Part shown: positions 18,775 through 30,940 of the stretch, in pieces
Layout: each line of letters starts with the position of its first letter
Position numbering within the stretch: position 1 is the first letter of the stretch
Assembly: GCA_019722365.1 (NCBI GenBank)
Contig: JADFUC010001597.1
Span: 22,768 to 86,767 of the forward strand
Direction: 5' to 3'
Source of the DNA: Lithospermum erythrorhizon
Lineage: Eukaryota > Streptophyta > Magnoliopsida > Boraginales > Boraginaceae
Length of the DNA: 64,000 nucleotides
Position numbers and translations under genes: made by a program
Notes under the pieces: model-generated
Databases searched by the model: none
What the model was told of the DNA's origin: nothing
The model's input: the letters and a program-made list of their open reading frames with translations, nothing else

Positions 18775-21127
18775 CGGCTCGTCGCAATGGTTCCAACTTC
18801 CTCTTAGTCCAGAAACAACCGTCTTGAGCCGAAGCTAACTTCCCAGCTGTCCTCATTGGCTCAGACTTGCACCTTGTCAACACAAACGGCTCATATCCTA
18901 CAGCATTCACTAGCTTCTGTTCGATCATAGTTGCCATTGATACAGCTGCCACCGGATATGAACAAGATGATCTAGGCGGCAATAATGCCGTCTGTGGCTC
19001 TTGTGGTGGCGCTGCTGCCACAGCCGCCTGCTTGGCTTGATGGGCTGACTGAGATTTTTTGTTTAAAGAACTCTTCGAATCAGTACTATTCCTTTTCTTG
19101 ACTTCATCAGAATTGGCCACATTGGGGTCATCATTCTTTGCCACTGTAGCTGGTAGTGGCTGCTTCACATGCTTATGCCTTTGTGGTAGCCATCTACTGA
19201 AATCTCTGCTGCAAACCCATGTTTCTTTGGATACTTCCATGGATAATTTAGGTTCATACATCATTAAAAGTAAGCAATCTGGCAAAACTGAAGACTTTGG
19301 TGATGATGAAACTAAAGATGATAGCTTTTCAACAGCCTCATCATTATCTTCTATCATAAATTGATCTCTCCTCTCAAAAACCTCTTCTTCATTTTCGGTT
19401 TCTTTCTCAATTTTCAGCTCAGAAGTCTTCATTTCTTGATCTTTGACCTCTTCATTTTCATGGGTATTTCCAAAATCTTCAGTTTGATTTTCCAATTGAG
19501 GCTCAGTGTTAAAGGTGGAGTCTTTCTCACTGGTTGACTCTGTTTCTGCTTCAGCAGCTTCTTCCTCTGTTTCAACCTCTTCTCTTTCACCATCTTCTTG
19601 ATTAATTGCTGATGTAAAAGATCCACAGCTCATTCTACAACCCTCTTCTTCTTTCTCTACAATCTGATTGCGATCTTCAATTTCACTATTCTTGATATTA
19701 GCTTCTTGTTCTAGCAACACACAATTTACCAATTCTGTTTCTTGCACACTGATATCTTCATTTTCAATGTTCCTGATATGAGCTTCAAGTGCCTCCATGA
19801 AGATTAATTCTTCCTCTTTCTCTAACAACAAATCTCCTTCACTCATATTAACCTCTGCTTCTTGCTTCAAATCCTCTTCTTCTTCCTTCCCTTCATCTTG
19901 AACTTGCATTGGCAAATCCAAAACCTCTTCTACCTCGATTGAATCTAGATTTTGAATTTCCAGCACCATTTCCTTCACCTCCTCTGCAGCTTCACATTTG
20001 TCTACAACCACTTCAATTTCCTTGACAACTTCTTCTCCAAAGATGCGTCTTTTACCATCAAATAGCTCCCCTTTTTCTTGTTCTTCTTCGTCTTCGACTT
20101 GTGGTGGAGGAGCTTCCCATACCTTAGTAGTAAGAGAAGCCATCTTCATAGGATCAGATCTACACCTCATCAACAATAGAGCATTCTTGGGTGGTATACA
20201 AATGCTCACTCTACCCTCTTCTTCAACTCTTCCACCCTTTCCATCAAATATCTCATCACTAATCTTGAAATCTTCCAAAGCATGTCTTCTTGAACTCCTC
20301 AACTCAACATCATCTTCACTCTCCTCCTCATCTCCACCAACAACAAGCTCAATCTCCCTCTCTTTCCCTCCTTCCTGATCTTGCAATGTCACAAGCCATC
20401 TAGCAAAACATGAATCACCATTATTATTCTTCTTCTCTTCTTTACCCCTTTCACTAGTGGAAAAACATGAAGAGCTACAAGGAAACAAGCAGCTAAACTC
20501 AGCTCCAAAATCCCGCAAAGCTTCACATATAGTTAAAGGCAAATGAACCCATCTCTGATTCCTATGAGGCAAACAATCTTGCTGATGAGTAGATGAATTA
20601 GCTCTAGTATAATGACTACTAACATTTCCAAGAATACCCTTTTCATTATCAAGACTGAATCTTTCACCGCCACCACTTCCTTGATCTGTCAGCCTCCTTG
20701 AACTACCATCTCCACCACTCCGCCGCCTCGAAAGGGTCCGTGTTTGTTTAGCTTTTTTCTTAGTCTTGACACGTACTTGCCCAATGCAGGTGACTTTAGG
20801 TGAAGATGGTTCAGGATTGTCAAAGCCACAACCCCTTTTCTTGGCTCCATTAGTTGAATTGGTGAAGATTGGAGAAGCTTGTCCACCTTTGAGACTTCCA
20901 TTGCTTTTGAGGCGGCGGCTTAGAGAAGAAGAGAGGGACATGGGTTGATCTCTACACCTTCCAGGGCTCAGAATTGATTTGGAGATTTTCATTGAAGATG
21001 AATTAGAAGATAAGGCTGAAGTGAAGCATATGAAGAGTTCACTACTATTACTATTATTATTGTTTGTGGTTTGGTGATGATAATGGGGTCTGGTGTGACT
21101 ATTGTCCATCTTTTTCTTTGGGGTCAA
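18740..21127 (-). CDS. Acidic plant-specific protein of unknown function, 795 residues
   Basis: Single-exon intact gene. The amino end is Ser/Asn-rich (1-50), then MKISKSILSPGRCRD (46-60), a basic zone with the conserved SPKVTCIGQVRVKTKKK (109-125), KQTRTLSRRRS, and WVHLPLTICEALRDFGAEFSC (193-213). Next come an acidic block and the short motif LLLMRCRSDPMKMASL (317-332), then a long Glu-rich, probably coiled-coil or disordered stretch (about 340-620). The carboxyl part has SKETWVCSRDFSRWLPQR and a second motif VLTRCKSEPMRTAGKL (749-764). The SPKVTCIGQ and RCxS(D/E)PM motifs define a conserved land-plant family without known activity, sometimes labelled protamine-P1-like. The basic patches suggest a nuclear role, but that is a guess. 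The first ATG is used; Met46 is an alternative start where conservation begins. The stop lies in a 50-bp tandem duplication. Confidence 0.85.
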   Translation of the reverse strand: MTPKKKMDNSHTRPHYHHQTTNNNNSNSSELFICFTSALSSNSSSMKISKSILSPGRCRDQPMSLSSSLSRRLKSNGSLKGGQASPIFTNSTNGAKKRGCGFDNPEPSSPKVTCIGQVRVKTKKKAKQTRTLSRRRSGGDGSSRRLTDQGSGGGERFSLDNEKGILGNVSSHYTRANSSTHQQDCLPHRNQRWVHLPLTICEALRDFGAEFSCLFPCSSSCFSTSERGKEEKKNNNGDSCFARWLVTLQDQEGGKEREIELVVGGDEEESEDDVELRSSRRHALEDFKISDEIFDGKGGRVEEEGRVSICIPPKNALLLMRCRSDPMKMASLTTKVWEAPPPQVEDEEEQEKGELFDGKRRIFGEEVVKEIEVVVDKCEAAEEVKEMVLEIQNLDSIEVEEVLDLPMQVQDEGKEEEEDLKQEAEVNMSEGDLLLEKEEELIFMEALEAHIRNIENEDISVQETELVNCVLLEQEANIKNSEIEDRNQIVEKEEEGCRMSCGSFTSAINQEDGEREEVETEEEAAEAETESTSEKDSTFNTEPQLENQTEDFGNTHENEEVKDQEMKTSELKIEKETENEEEVFERRDQFMIEDNDEAVEKLSSLVSSSPKSSVLPDCLLLMMYEPKLSMEVSKETWVCSRDFSRWLPQRHKHVKQPLPATVAKNDDPNVANSDEVKKRNSTDSKSSLNKKSQSAHQAKQAAVAAAPPQEPQTALLPPRSSCSYPVAAVSMATMIEQKLVNAVGYEPFVLTRCKSEPMRTAGKLASAQDGCFWTKRKLEPLRRAAYHAGATRVGF

Positions 21128-21260
21128 ATGTTTTTTACTGCTTTGATTTAGCCAAAGAGGCTGTTAAATTGGGACAGGGATGAGGGAGGGGGGGTGGCGA
21201 GGGGGTGTTTTGGCATAAAGCTGTGAAATTATATGGTGGGATTGCAGGTATACCACATGG
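21128..21260 (-). promoter_or_regulatory. Pyrimidine-rich leader/core promoter zone of the 795-residue gene
   Basis: On the minus strand this zone is C/T-rich (CCCCCTCGCCACCCCCCCTC near 21186-21205), like the Y-patch of plant core promoters and leaders. No convincing TATA box could be placed; ATATAATTTC at about 21223-21232 is a weak candidate. Confidence 0.3.
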
Positions 21261-23160
21261 GAATTGATGTGGTTTAGACAGAGACTGTGCATTAGTACTT
21301 TTAGATTAGAAATGTAAACTGATTTTGGCACCTTTTTTATTTAGAAAAAATGATTTTGGAACTAATTGTACTAAAATGTGGAAACGGCTAGATCATCATA
21401 CCCCGAGGAGAATAGTGGGAAAGTAAATTACGAGTCCCAATATATTCACACTTAAATAGTGTTAAAAAAATCACTGAAATAATTATTTTAGTCTTAAATG
21501 AAATTTCTTCAAATATTATATTTATAAATTGAGGGGTCGAAATAGTCATTTCACCCCCTTTTAATATTGTTTCAGGTGAATTTAGCTCCCCTTATAAATT
21601 ACACACATACTGTCGTATATAAAAGTTCACCCATTAGAATAAAACTCAATATTACAGGTGGTCAAGACTCGAACATGAATCTTGAAACTTATGGCTATCA
21701 AGTCTCAAACATAAATCTTTATACCAATTTGTTCATATGTTATTATACTATATTCGTCCGTGCGTGTTAAGATTTAAGAGAACTTTAAATTACAATTCAG
21801 TTCAATATTTTTTAAGATTGTTTAAAAAAAAGTTGTATAGTTCATTTATTGATAATTATAATTCAATTTTTTATTTTCACTCTACACTTTAGTTTATAAA
21901 TGATATTATAATTTTGTATAAAACTTAATAGAATGATAACATGTGGATATTCTCCAAGAATAAAAATTAAGAAATAATTATCATCTTTTATTAAAATCAA
22001 GTGTTGAAATATGAGATGAGACTACATTAGCCGTTGAAGATAGGCAATAATAACAGGGTGTCAATTTCACAATAATAAGTATATCTCTATCCATAAAATA
22101 TCAATTTAATAAATTAAAACTTGATCATCAATTAATAATTATTTATTATTTTGAAATATATAAATTTATATCATTGGGATTCGCTTTTTTTAAAATATTT
22201 GCATAATATTAATTTTTTAATAATATAATTAAAGAATAATTGAAGATTAAATATTTATCTCGATATGTAAGAAATTTAATTAAAATTGATTGGAGGGAGT
22301 AATAATTAAAGAAATGGTAGGGAGTAGTGATTTGGAAGGGATAAGAAATCACATGGATGGTCAAAGATGGAATAGAACGATGTGAAACACTAGAATCCAA
22401 AGGATGCACTCATGCACGTGACCACTCTACCATATGCCCTTTGGCTTTAGTACATATTGACCGTATATATAAAGTCCTCCGTCTAAATTGCCTTTAGTGC
22501 ATGTCATGTATGCATGGAGGCTTTCATTAATAGGGTAATCTGAGGTAATATTTTCAAGACATATAAATACCTTTTTACTAACATTTTTTTAAGGTACACA
22601 TTTATTTTTGTCTTGAAAATAGTATTATTATAATCTAAGTAACTATTCGTATATTGCAGGAAAATTTGATTGGTTTTGTATGTTTTCCGATTAATAAATT
22701 TGATGACGCTACTACCAATACTGCGACATCGACTTAAGATTTCTCACAAGATTTCTTAGATTCTTAATGCTTGTCAAGATATATTCTACTTTCTCTCAGA
22801 GCATCTATTCTAATTTTCTTTAATTAGAAATTTATGTATTTGTTATTTTAATACTACGTAATCGTACTCTTCTTACTCAGCACTTATAAAATAAAATAAA
22901 AAATTGACTTGATCGAATTTTGATAATGTTATTCGACATTTATAATGTTCTTCGATACTTGATATAATCAAGATTATTTGATTGATAAATTAATCAGATT
23001 TAAGATTTATTAAATCTTGTTTTATTAGGCATTTAATACATTTGAAATGCAAAATTAACTAGAATTTATATTGGGTTGAAAAAACTTTTTGATTCGAATA
23101 ATTCTCCCAAGTTTTAGCAAACATAGTCTATAGTCTATAAGCATGAAACAAGTAGATAAT
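21261..23160. other. AT-rich spacer
   Basis: Long A/T-rich stretch without coding frames. A lone right-type Stowaway terminus (TGGAGGGAGTA) at about 22290-22300 has no visible partner. A TATATATAAAG-like run occurs near 22464 but leads into no reading frame. Confidence 0.5.
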
Positions 23161-23900
23161 TGCTCCACTCAATATTTTGTACACTATGTCACTGTGACGA
23201 TTCTCTTTTCCTAAGTCTAGATTGCGCCACTTAACTTCAAGCAAGAAGGCTAAGTCAGTTATCTTCATCCTTATAAAACACTAAGGACTTAAAAAGGCAA
23301 AAGTATTTAAAGATTATGTGATGCTGAAGAAAAGTAACTTTCAGACATATACAAGAAAACTTTACAAGAGAGTGCTTCGGTAGTACTGGCTGATGATTGG
23401 ATTTTGACACGGAGCAAATGAGACTCTTCTCCTATTTATACCAAGGGCCTAAGACTTCCACCTCCTCAAGGAAAAAGCGTTTCAGACTAACTCAACACGC
23501 ATTCATACTCATGTGCTCTGTAGCATTCTACTGGGATTACATACAACTCTAAAGTGTTCTGTGACAACTCCACAAAGTTCCTAGGCTATTCATGAATCTC
23601 TCCTCCATGGTCCAGGCTTCCCTAGGCCGTTGTAGCCTCTTCCAAACCTTCCGGATGGTCCGATGTTCCGACATTCTAATGCCTTTCGGACCTTCGCACC
23701 TCCGGAGTGTCTGTGGAGTCTTCCAAACCCTCCAAATACTTCTTGGGAAGCCTTGCATTCTCCGAAAAATTTTCAATACGCTCCTGCCCGCACCTATTCA
23801 GGCGCTTCGAGGTCTTCTCGGTTCTCCTCGCGAATCTAGAACACTGCCCCGCGACAAGTCGCTTCTAATATTTTGCATGGCTATATGTTCAAAACTAATT
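23161..23900. other. Unassigned repeat-like stretch with short proline/serine-type repeats
   Basis: Contains near-repeats of TTCCAAACC(T/C)TCC and CTTCGCACCTCCGG and a CTATTTATACC TATA-like word at about 23433. It ends in an (AATA)n run at 23900-23923. It looks like LTR or leader DNA of a retroelement but has no identified partner in the window. Confidence 0.3.
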
Positions 23901-24112
23901 CAATAATAAATAAATAAATAAATGAAAACAACTAACTCAATAATAACTCTAACTTCATGATTGATTTATGAAGAAAAAAACAAACGGTTAAAACAAGGTG
24001 GGGGAAGAATGGAATCTCACCCCAAAAATGTAGGGAATGGACGGTAGATTTAGCTCAGCGATAAGTACGGTGGAGATAAATGAAGTTGGGTGGAAGATAT
24101 TTGTGACAGAAG

Positions 24113-24330
24113 GCCCCGTCGTATTATGATTTTATTTCTCCACTTTTCTGCATTTCTTAAATCTCTAAATTAAAACCGATTCCAAATGTAAAAATTCTCC
24201 GTGACATAACCTACTACTCATATAATACTGGGCCTCCTGGTGATATCGATTTTATTCTCGAATTATTTATATTATCTCGGTCCCACCACCAACCGATATA
24301 TGTAACATAATTCAATCGCTTAGCGTAACG
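24113..24330. repeat. Second copy of the terminal part of the 3.38 kb insert family
   Basis: Resembles 12117-12330 in the same orientation. Shared words include TTATTTCTCCACTTTT, CGTGACATAA, CTACTCAT and CACCACCAA. It lies in the 3-prime region of the Athila element, so either the insert family shares LTR sequence with it or it has inserted here too. Confidence 0.6.
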
Positions 24331-24954
24331 GATTATTTCTGGGCTGAGAGACCGCCCGCTTGCGCTTAGGGAAGCATTACGAATTTGTCGACTCTTTACC
24401 TACCATACCAAAGCAACGATGACACACAAAAACAACGCTACACAATTTTCGCACAAGACTAATTTAACCACAACAATGACCAATGAATTAACAAGCAAAG
24501 GAACTGACTTAACAATCACCCAGAACTGAAATTGGAACAATTGCAACACATGGAGCATAAATAATTAGGTAATTAGTCAAGACAACAATAATTAATGTTA
24601 CTCCCAACAATCGAAGAAATAAATTAAAACTAAAACAACCATAACAATTGGACAAAACTTAATAAAATTAGTGTAATAGAACAAAATAACTAACAGAAAG
24701 AATAATAAAAATAACAATTAAAATTAAAAAAAGAAATAGAGAAAAAGAAGAAAAAAACAGTAAAAGTGCTCGTGGTTTGCATCGAATCGAGGCGCTGTGG
24801 ACGCTGGATTCGAGCGTCGCCAGACCGGGGCGGGCGGTAATTGCGGGTTGGTAAGTCAGCGAAAATGTAGAAATAGGTCTCTGGGTGTTTCAGAGCATAA
24901 GAGAAGTAAGTCTCTCATTCTTTTTTTCTTTTTTTTTTTAAATTTTAATTATGA

Positions 24955-25125
24955 CAAGTGGAGCGTCACTCACCATTGTCACCGGGCCGCCCTACTCCCT
25001 CGACTTAACATTAAGGACAAGCGAAAAGTGTCACTATTTGACCTCACATTGTCGTGGGCCGCTAATTTCGATTTATTATTAGTGATGTCGAAAGTGTCAC
25101 TTATTTGACCTCACACTGTTAGGCC
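24955..25125. repeat. Three degenerate tandem repeats of about 66 bp
   Basis: AAGTGTCACTATTTGACC (25026) and AAGTGTCACTTATTTGACC (about 25092) are 66 bp apart. A weaker first unit starts GTGGAGCGTCACTCACC (24958). Each unit continues into CATTGT and a GGGCCGC/GGCCACC word. They lie just beyond the integrase of the Athila element. Confidence 0.6.
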
Positions 25126-25161
25126 ACCCAATTTCGAAAATTAACACTAAAAACAATTTTG

Positions 25162-26565
25162 TTAAACAAAAACAAACACAAAAGACAAGAGCATAAAAAA
25201 TGTAAAATTAAGCTGCTCCCAACGAAGCGCCACGCTTAACGCCTTTAGCCCGACGGCTGACCTCAAGTAATCATTCAACGAGCGAAAGATTACCACCATA
25301 TTCACTCTTTCCACACGCCCACCATAATATCGCTTCAAACGCTCACCATTTACCTTAAAAGTGCCCTCATGAGTTACTTCCATTGCACCATAGGAAAACT
25401 GGGTAATAGTAAACGGTCCGCACTATTTGGATTTTAAGTTATACTGAACAGCCGTAGTCTGGAATTAAACAACAAAACTTGTTGTCCAACTTGAAACTCG
25501 CGAGGCGAGATTCGCTTATCATGATTAACCTTGGTTCGCTCCTTGTAAATTTTTGCATTTTCATAAGCTCCCAAACGAAACTCTTCAAGCTCATTGAGAT
25601 CCATCAATCTCTTTGCACCTGCATCCTTCAGATCAAAATTTAGAGATTTCACCGCCCAATGTGCTTTATGCTCAAGCTCCACTGGAAGGTGACAAGCTTT
25701 ACCATAAACAAGACGATAAGGAGACATACCAATAGGTGTCTTAAATGCAGTTCTATATGCCCATAATGCATCATCTAACTTCTTAGACCAATCCTTACGA
25801 GATGCATTGACTGTTTTCTCTAAAATGCACTTAAGCTCTCTATTAGACACCCAAATTTGTTTGTTCGAGGGTGATACGGTAGGAAAACTCATGGGTCACC
25901 GCATATTTAGATAGCAGGTATCTAACGCCTTATTACAAAAATATTTTACCTTCTCATCACTAATAATACTAGCTCGAGGAGTCCCAAATCTAGTACACAT
26001 TTTTCTTTAAGAAATATACGACTACCTCGCATCATTAGTTTGAAAAGCGCTTGCTTCCACCACTTGGACACACATAGTGCACTCATACCAGAATGTATTT
26101 ATTGGAGAAAGATAGGAAAAGGACTCCATGAAATCGATGCCCCAAACATCAAACAAGTCAACAGAAAAATATTATGTGCATCCTCGTTTTCCGACATATT
26201 ACCCGCTCTCCGAAAACGATCACATGACTTCACAAAGGTACTAAAACTGTGAAATAAAGTAGGCCAATAAAAACTTGGGGACAGAATACCTTTGCAAACA
26301 AGTAGAGGGGTCCGAATGACCTCTTGCCTCGCATGGCAGGCAACGCTCGAGATGTCATCAATTTCCTCTCTGCCTCGTGAATACACTCCTAACGATCATC
26401 CTAAAATTATTTTTTCACATCAAACAAAAATTTCATTTTTGTTGGTCTGTGAATTCGTGTGGTAAGCACTCACTAATAATATAGTTAACAAAATCGAGAT
26501 ACCATGGTGGACTCATTCTAACCGACTACCAACAATCGCTCATCGTAGCGTCTCCCTTTAACGGG
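25162..26565 (-). pseudogene. Athila-type gypsy integrase relic
   Basis: Minus strand in order. PWYLDFVNYI (about 26500) is followed by the zinc-binding region (26386-26099) with SFYWPTLFHSF and FVKSCDRFRRAGN, where the second zinc Cys of CDRC is Phe. The carboxyl part (25892-25434) has [40 protein letters not shown] and [19 protein letters not shown], then the tail EGTFKVNGERLKRYYGG (25383-25330). These are signature segments of Athila-lineage integrase. Frames break near 26100 and 25900 and the DDE core is lost between them. Its upstream part, RNase H, is found 8.1 kb away at 34.7 kb, on the other side of a copia insertion. Confidence 0.88.
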
Positions 26566-27546
26566 TGTTTCATGGAAATCAATGAGAATCGTTCCATTTA
26601 TTATGCCCGCTAAGTATTAATCACAGAGTTAAATTCATTTACCAAATAAGCTGTCGTGATTATCGTAACTTAGTATTCAACTTAGTAATTGTATATTACA
26701 AGTAGGGTTCTCGCTAGATAATTAAGGGTTATGAGCGATTGCTAGATCTTACTCATTAATCGTTATAATAGTAATTGGTCAATTATTATTATTATACAAC
26801 TTTACTATTATCCGAGCCTGTGGGCCACACACATACAAAGGACGTTGAGTTATATTTCCATGTATGAAATTAAAGAGAATTCATATAATTGAGAAATGGT
26901 TTCAATTACAGCGGTTCTACATTTTATGTAGAATATCTATCAACAAATAGAATCACTCAAATAGTTATTTAATTGTCTTGGTAATTTTAGTATTTATCGA
27001 TAACTTGAAAGATTATTGATATTGACTCACATTATTTAATTAGCTTAATTAAATAGTTCAGCAAACTCATTAGTGTCTTAACGAACTAATGTAGAGTTAA
27101 TCCAGTCAACTTACTACTTAACGGGTTGCTTATCGGCTTGTTTTAACAAAGAATCTTTAGGGTTTTTCATCATGCTTTTGTAAAACTTTCACCAAAACCC
27201 TAGTAGCCCCCTACGAAATTCTCCCCAAGAATTTTGGGGTTTTCTCTCGGTTTTGCTCATCCTTATTTACTAGCATGACAGCTTCGATTCAACCCTCCTC
27301 TCTGCAAGGACTAACCAGATACTCACGATTGATATTACAACAAGGAGCTGAGTGGAAGTCAAATTCCACGTTGTGAATTTGAAGCGTGTGGAATTTTGGT
27401 GGAATTTACTCCGCCGCACCTGTAAGTCCTCTGCTCATATATTTAATTATATGTTTTTGTAATAAATAACGTAGTACGCACTTTAAAGATCCCCGAACTA
27501 TGGATTTGTATTTATACTCCTATATCCATAGTGGTAATTTTCTTCA
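26566..27546 (+). repeat. 5-prime LTR of copia element 1
   Basis: About 980 bp, matching 33710-34684 throughout (TGGAAATCAATGAGAATCG at the start, TTTTGGTGGAATTTACTCCG and CCTATATCCATAGT towards the end). It starts near TGTT and ends TTCTTCA, directly before a primer-binding site. Indels against the partner are frequent, so the insertion is old. Confidence 0.9.
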
Positions 27547-27561
27547 GTGGCATCATGAGCC
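27547..27561 (+). promoter_or_regulatory. Primer-binding site of copia element 1
   Basis: GTGGCATCATGAGCC follows the LTR end directly and resembles the initiator-methionine-tRNA complement TGGTATCAGAGCC. The same sequence follows the LTR of copia element 2 at 59273. Confidence 0.75.
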
Positions 27562-29088
27562 AAAATTAAAAGTTGCTTACATTATTTATTTTATGCTTGT
27601 TTTGTGTTTTATCAATTTTTTATTTGATAATTTCTTGTTCATATATTTAATTGATAAATATATGATGAGAATAAATCACCATGTTCTTGATTATTGATTT
27701 ACACATTTGTATTTATATTTCCTATATCCATACCTTGGAAAAATTTAAAGCTCCTCCAAAAACGATTTTACAAACGGTAATTAAATTAAATCTCGAAACC
27801 GAAGTTAAATATGGTATTATTACTATAATCGCCGACATCGACTTCCGCGTAATTCTACGGGCGCGTCCTGTCGGATCGGGAAGCATTTTGAAAGAATAAA
27901 ATGACGGTCGGACGACTACCCAGGGCGGGAGGGCGGCGTGTGTCGCATCGTAGGTCGCTATAGGCAGGTCGTCTCGAGCTCATTATGATTTTGTGCCCTA
28001 ATTTTGAAAAACCCTAATTTCGAATTTATTCCTTATTTTGGTTTCCTAAAATTATGGGACTAGTTATATTTCGGTTTTTATTAATTATTTGTCATTTTAA
28101 TCACCTAATTGATTGTAATTAATTATGTGATGACAATTAATTAATTTCCTTTGTATTATATCTTTTAAATTAATTTTAAAAAGCGATATAACAATTCATG
28201 GTAATAATTTCACTACTTATGTATTTTAGAAAAAATATTTGTGATGAATATTTTTCTATAATATGTATACGGCACAATTATTGGTAATAGTTATTAATTG
28301 ACATGTGTATGATAATTGAGTTTACAATTAATTTTAATATGTGTAATTACATGGATTAATTAATTTGATAATTATGAAACATGCATTTTCCAATGCCATT
28401 TAAAATATTTATTAAGTTCATTTATGATTTAATAAAGTGCCTATATTTGTAATGGTAATTGAAATGGAGGTATAGATATGGCCCATTTATTTATTTTTCG
28501 GTCCGCGAACCGTAATGCTGTAAAATGAATCTTCTCCGGTCAGTACTTCTTGTATTTATTTATTTCATCAAGCTTTACCTCATGCTCGCAAGCCGTCTCC
28601 AAGACGGGTTAGTATGTAAACATCAGAATGCGAAGATATCACACTACTACGTGGTGATACTGTGGATAAATGAAAACAAGTTTAATTGGGCACGGCGGGC
28701 GTTACAATGTTGTATTTCATAACGATCATGCCGGGCGATTTCCCACTAACGCCAAGGCTTTCGATGATCAATCCAAGTAACACTTTTGGTTTAATTGGTA
28801 TGCTTAAACCTAAGTTTATTGGTTAAATGTTGCAGCATCCTCGTAAGCAGATGCTTAAAAATAATGCAAGTAGCATGTAGTTTTACATAATTTGGTCACA
28901 AACCTACTATTATAACTCCTGATTCAGCAAAGGTTTGCTTTGGAATTTAAGTGTAATAGGTCTTGATACTAATATATTTTCGTGAGATTTGAAGTATTAG
29001 TATTTACTTTTACAATTTATTTGTAAGTGTTTTAGCATGATAGCCATCGAGTCTATTTTATTTACTTCTATTCTTGTAGGAAACTAAT

Positions 29089-30940
29089 ATGGCTACCACT
29101 ATTCATACCCCTAGAACTCTCGCTCAAACTACATTAACTCCTGGCCAAGGTATGACGGTGCGTGCAAATTTTGGAGACGTGGTCTCGTGAGTTGAAGGTT
29201 GTCTTCAAGTTGCACGGGATTGGAATACGCCTTTGTATAAAGAATTCCTATAAGATCTTCCGGGGACACTGGCTGCAGACAGCCTCGGAAGAAATATGAA
29301 AGTCATGATAAGAAAGACTTCTAAACGCAAAGTGCCTTATGCTACTGATGGAGCCGGTTTCGTGCTCAGATGATTTAGTATCACGATATGACATTATCAA
29401 GCTCTGGTTTAACGAAGGAGCGTGCGTAATATGAGAATACGAACTTTCGTGCTCCCTTATTTACCTAGCCGAAATACGCAGCTTCATCATAAGTACCTTT
29501 GGAGTAATGGATCCGCCAAGCCACTGGCAAGTGTGATCCTTCGATGCAAGATAAGCCCCAAGTTAGAGTTCTTTATCACCATGAGATCTCGCTTTTAGCC
29601 GATATGTCTAAGTAGGTCGCTATAACAGGCCAGCGCTCCATCAAGCCTCATTTATTCATAAACAAATAACCATTGTCACAAGCAATGAGTTTTTGGATAT
29701 GAATAAGAGGTCTTCCGCTCTACCGCCGTTGCCTCTGCAATGGGTAAACGCCGGAAGACGCAGCGGCAGCAGGTCTCCCAGACGGTTCCGCCACTATCGC
29801 GAAACCTGCGGTCAAATGGTCGGCCCGTAGGAAACGTTCAATCGAGATAGGAAAATGGCTTCCCTTAATAAACACCAAGCCTAAAGCGTATGTTATTGAA
29901 GCCAGCCAACTTCAATTCTACTTCGTGGGTGCTAGACAATCGCCGCGGTTCCCTATATTTGTCGTAATATTTGGTGAACCTGCCGGGCAAGCACTGAAAG
30001 CAGGGGAAACGGATCTCGCGCATGGAAATGAAGGCGCGGGCGTCGCCTGCAGAGGATCCATTAGTTTAAATTCTGCCCACGGGCCTTGTTTTTGAACTTA
30101 TTCGCCGTTTATTGCAAAATTTCGCAATTTGCGTGAATATTATTTCTATTTCTCGCTTTGAATAATGATGGTTTTTCATTTTCAATAGATCTCGGCGAAT
30201 TTAAAGATCACTGTGAACGGGGTAGTATTTGGTACCGCTCCTTCAAAATGGCCCATAATGCTTTTAGACATTACTAATGAGTCATATAACATAAACTTAA
30301 ACGAATGCTTCCCTCAATCTACTTTTAAACCAAACATACTCTATGGCATTGCGCATCAGGGTCACATTAACGTTGCAACCCACCAAGAAACTCTAATTCG
30401 TGCGGAATACTAAGGTTTCGACATTATGAATCATACGACAGCAGTCTGCCTTTCCGGGCAAATGACCAAAAATGCCTTTCATCGCTTAAATGAAAGGGCA
30501 AGTGATTTATTGGGGATCATACACACCGACGTATGTGGGCCAATGAACACATCTGCAAGAGGTGGTTATGGGTAATTACTTCATTACATTTCATCGATGA
30601 CTTACAAGATACGGTTTTGTATCCGATGAAACACAAACACGAGTCCTTTGAGAAATTCATGAGTTCCAAATGAAGTACAAAACCAATTGAAAGACAAAAG
30701 ACTCTCCTGGCCCTGATAGAGTAGAAACATTTGAGTCACGAAGTTCAATACTCATCTTGTAGAGCGCTGGGTATTTGTTTCTACAACTCTACTCCTGAAG
30801 CAGAATTTATAATTTTGTCCGAAAGGAGAAATCGAACTCTTCTTGACATGGTTCGATCTATGATGAGCCTATCTGATCTACCAGTTAATTTCTGGGGATA
30901 TGCACTTCTAAGCGCTATCTCTACCTTAAAATAGATGTCC
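29089..30940 (+). pseudogene. Copia element 1 gag, protease and integrase relic
   Basis: Starts MATTIHTPRTLAQTTLTP, the same gag start as in copia element 2 (60441), followed by a broken region resembling WSRELKVV. Near 29920 the protease reads TSWVLDN where DTG is usual, so the catalytic triplet is lost. The integrase begins at about 30490 with DLLGIIHTDVCGPMNTSARG and ends at 30731-30934 with ERRNRTLLDMVRSMMSLSDL and FWGYAL, the conserved carboxyl core of copia integrase. Frameshifts and stops occur every 50-150 bases, far from any functional state. Confidence 0.82.

Noticed and set aside
19059..20948. Plus-strand frames of 60-126 codons within 19.0-20.95 kb
   Set aside because: Antisense shadows of the 795-residue gene; their Ser/Leu richness mirrors its Glu/Arg-rich codons.
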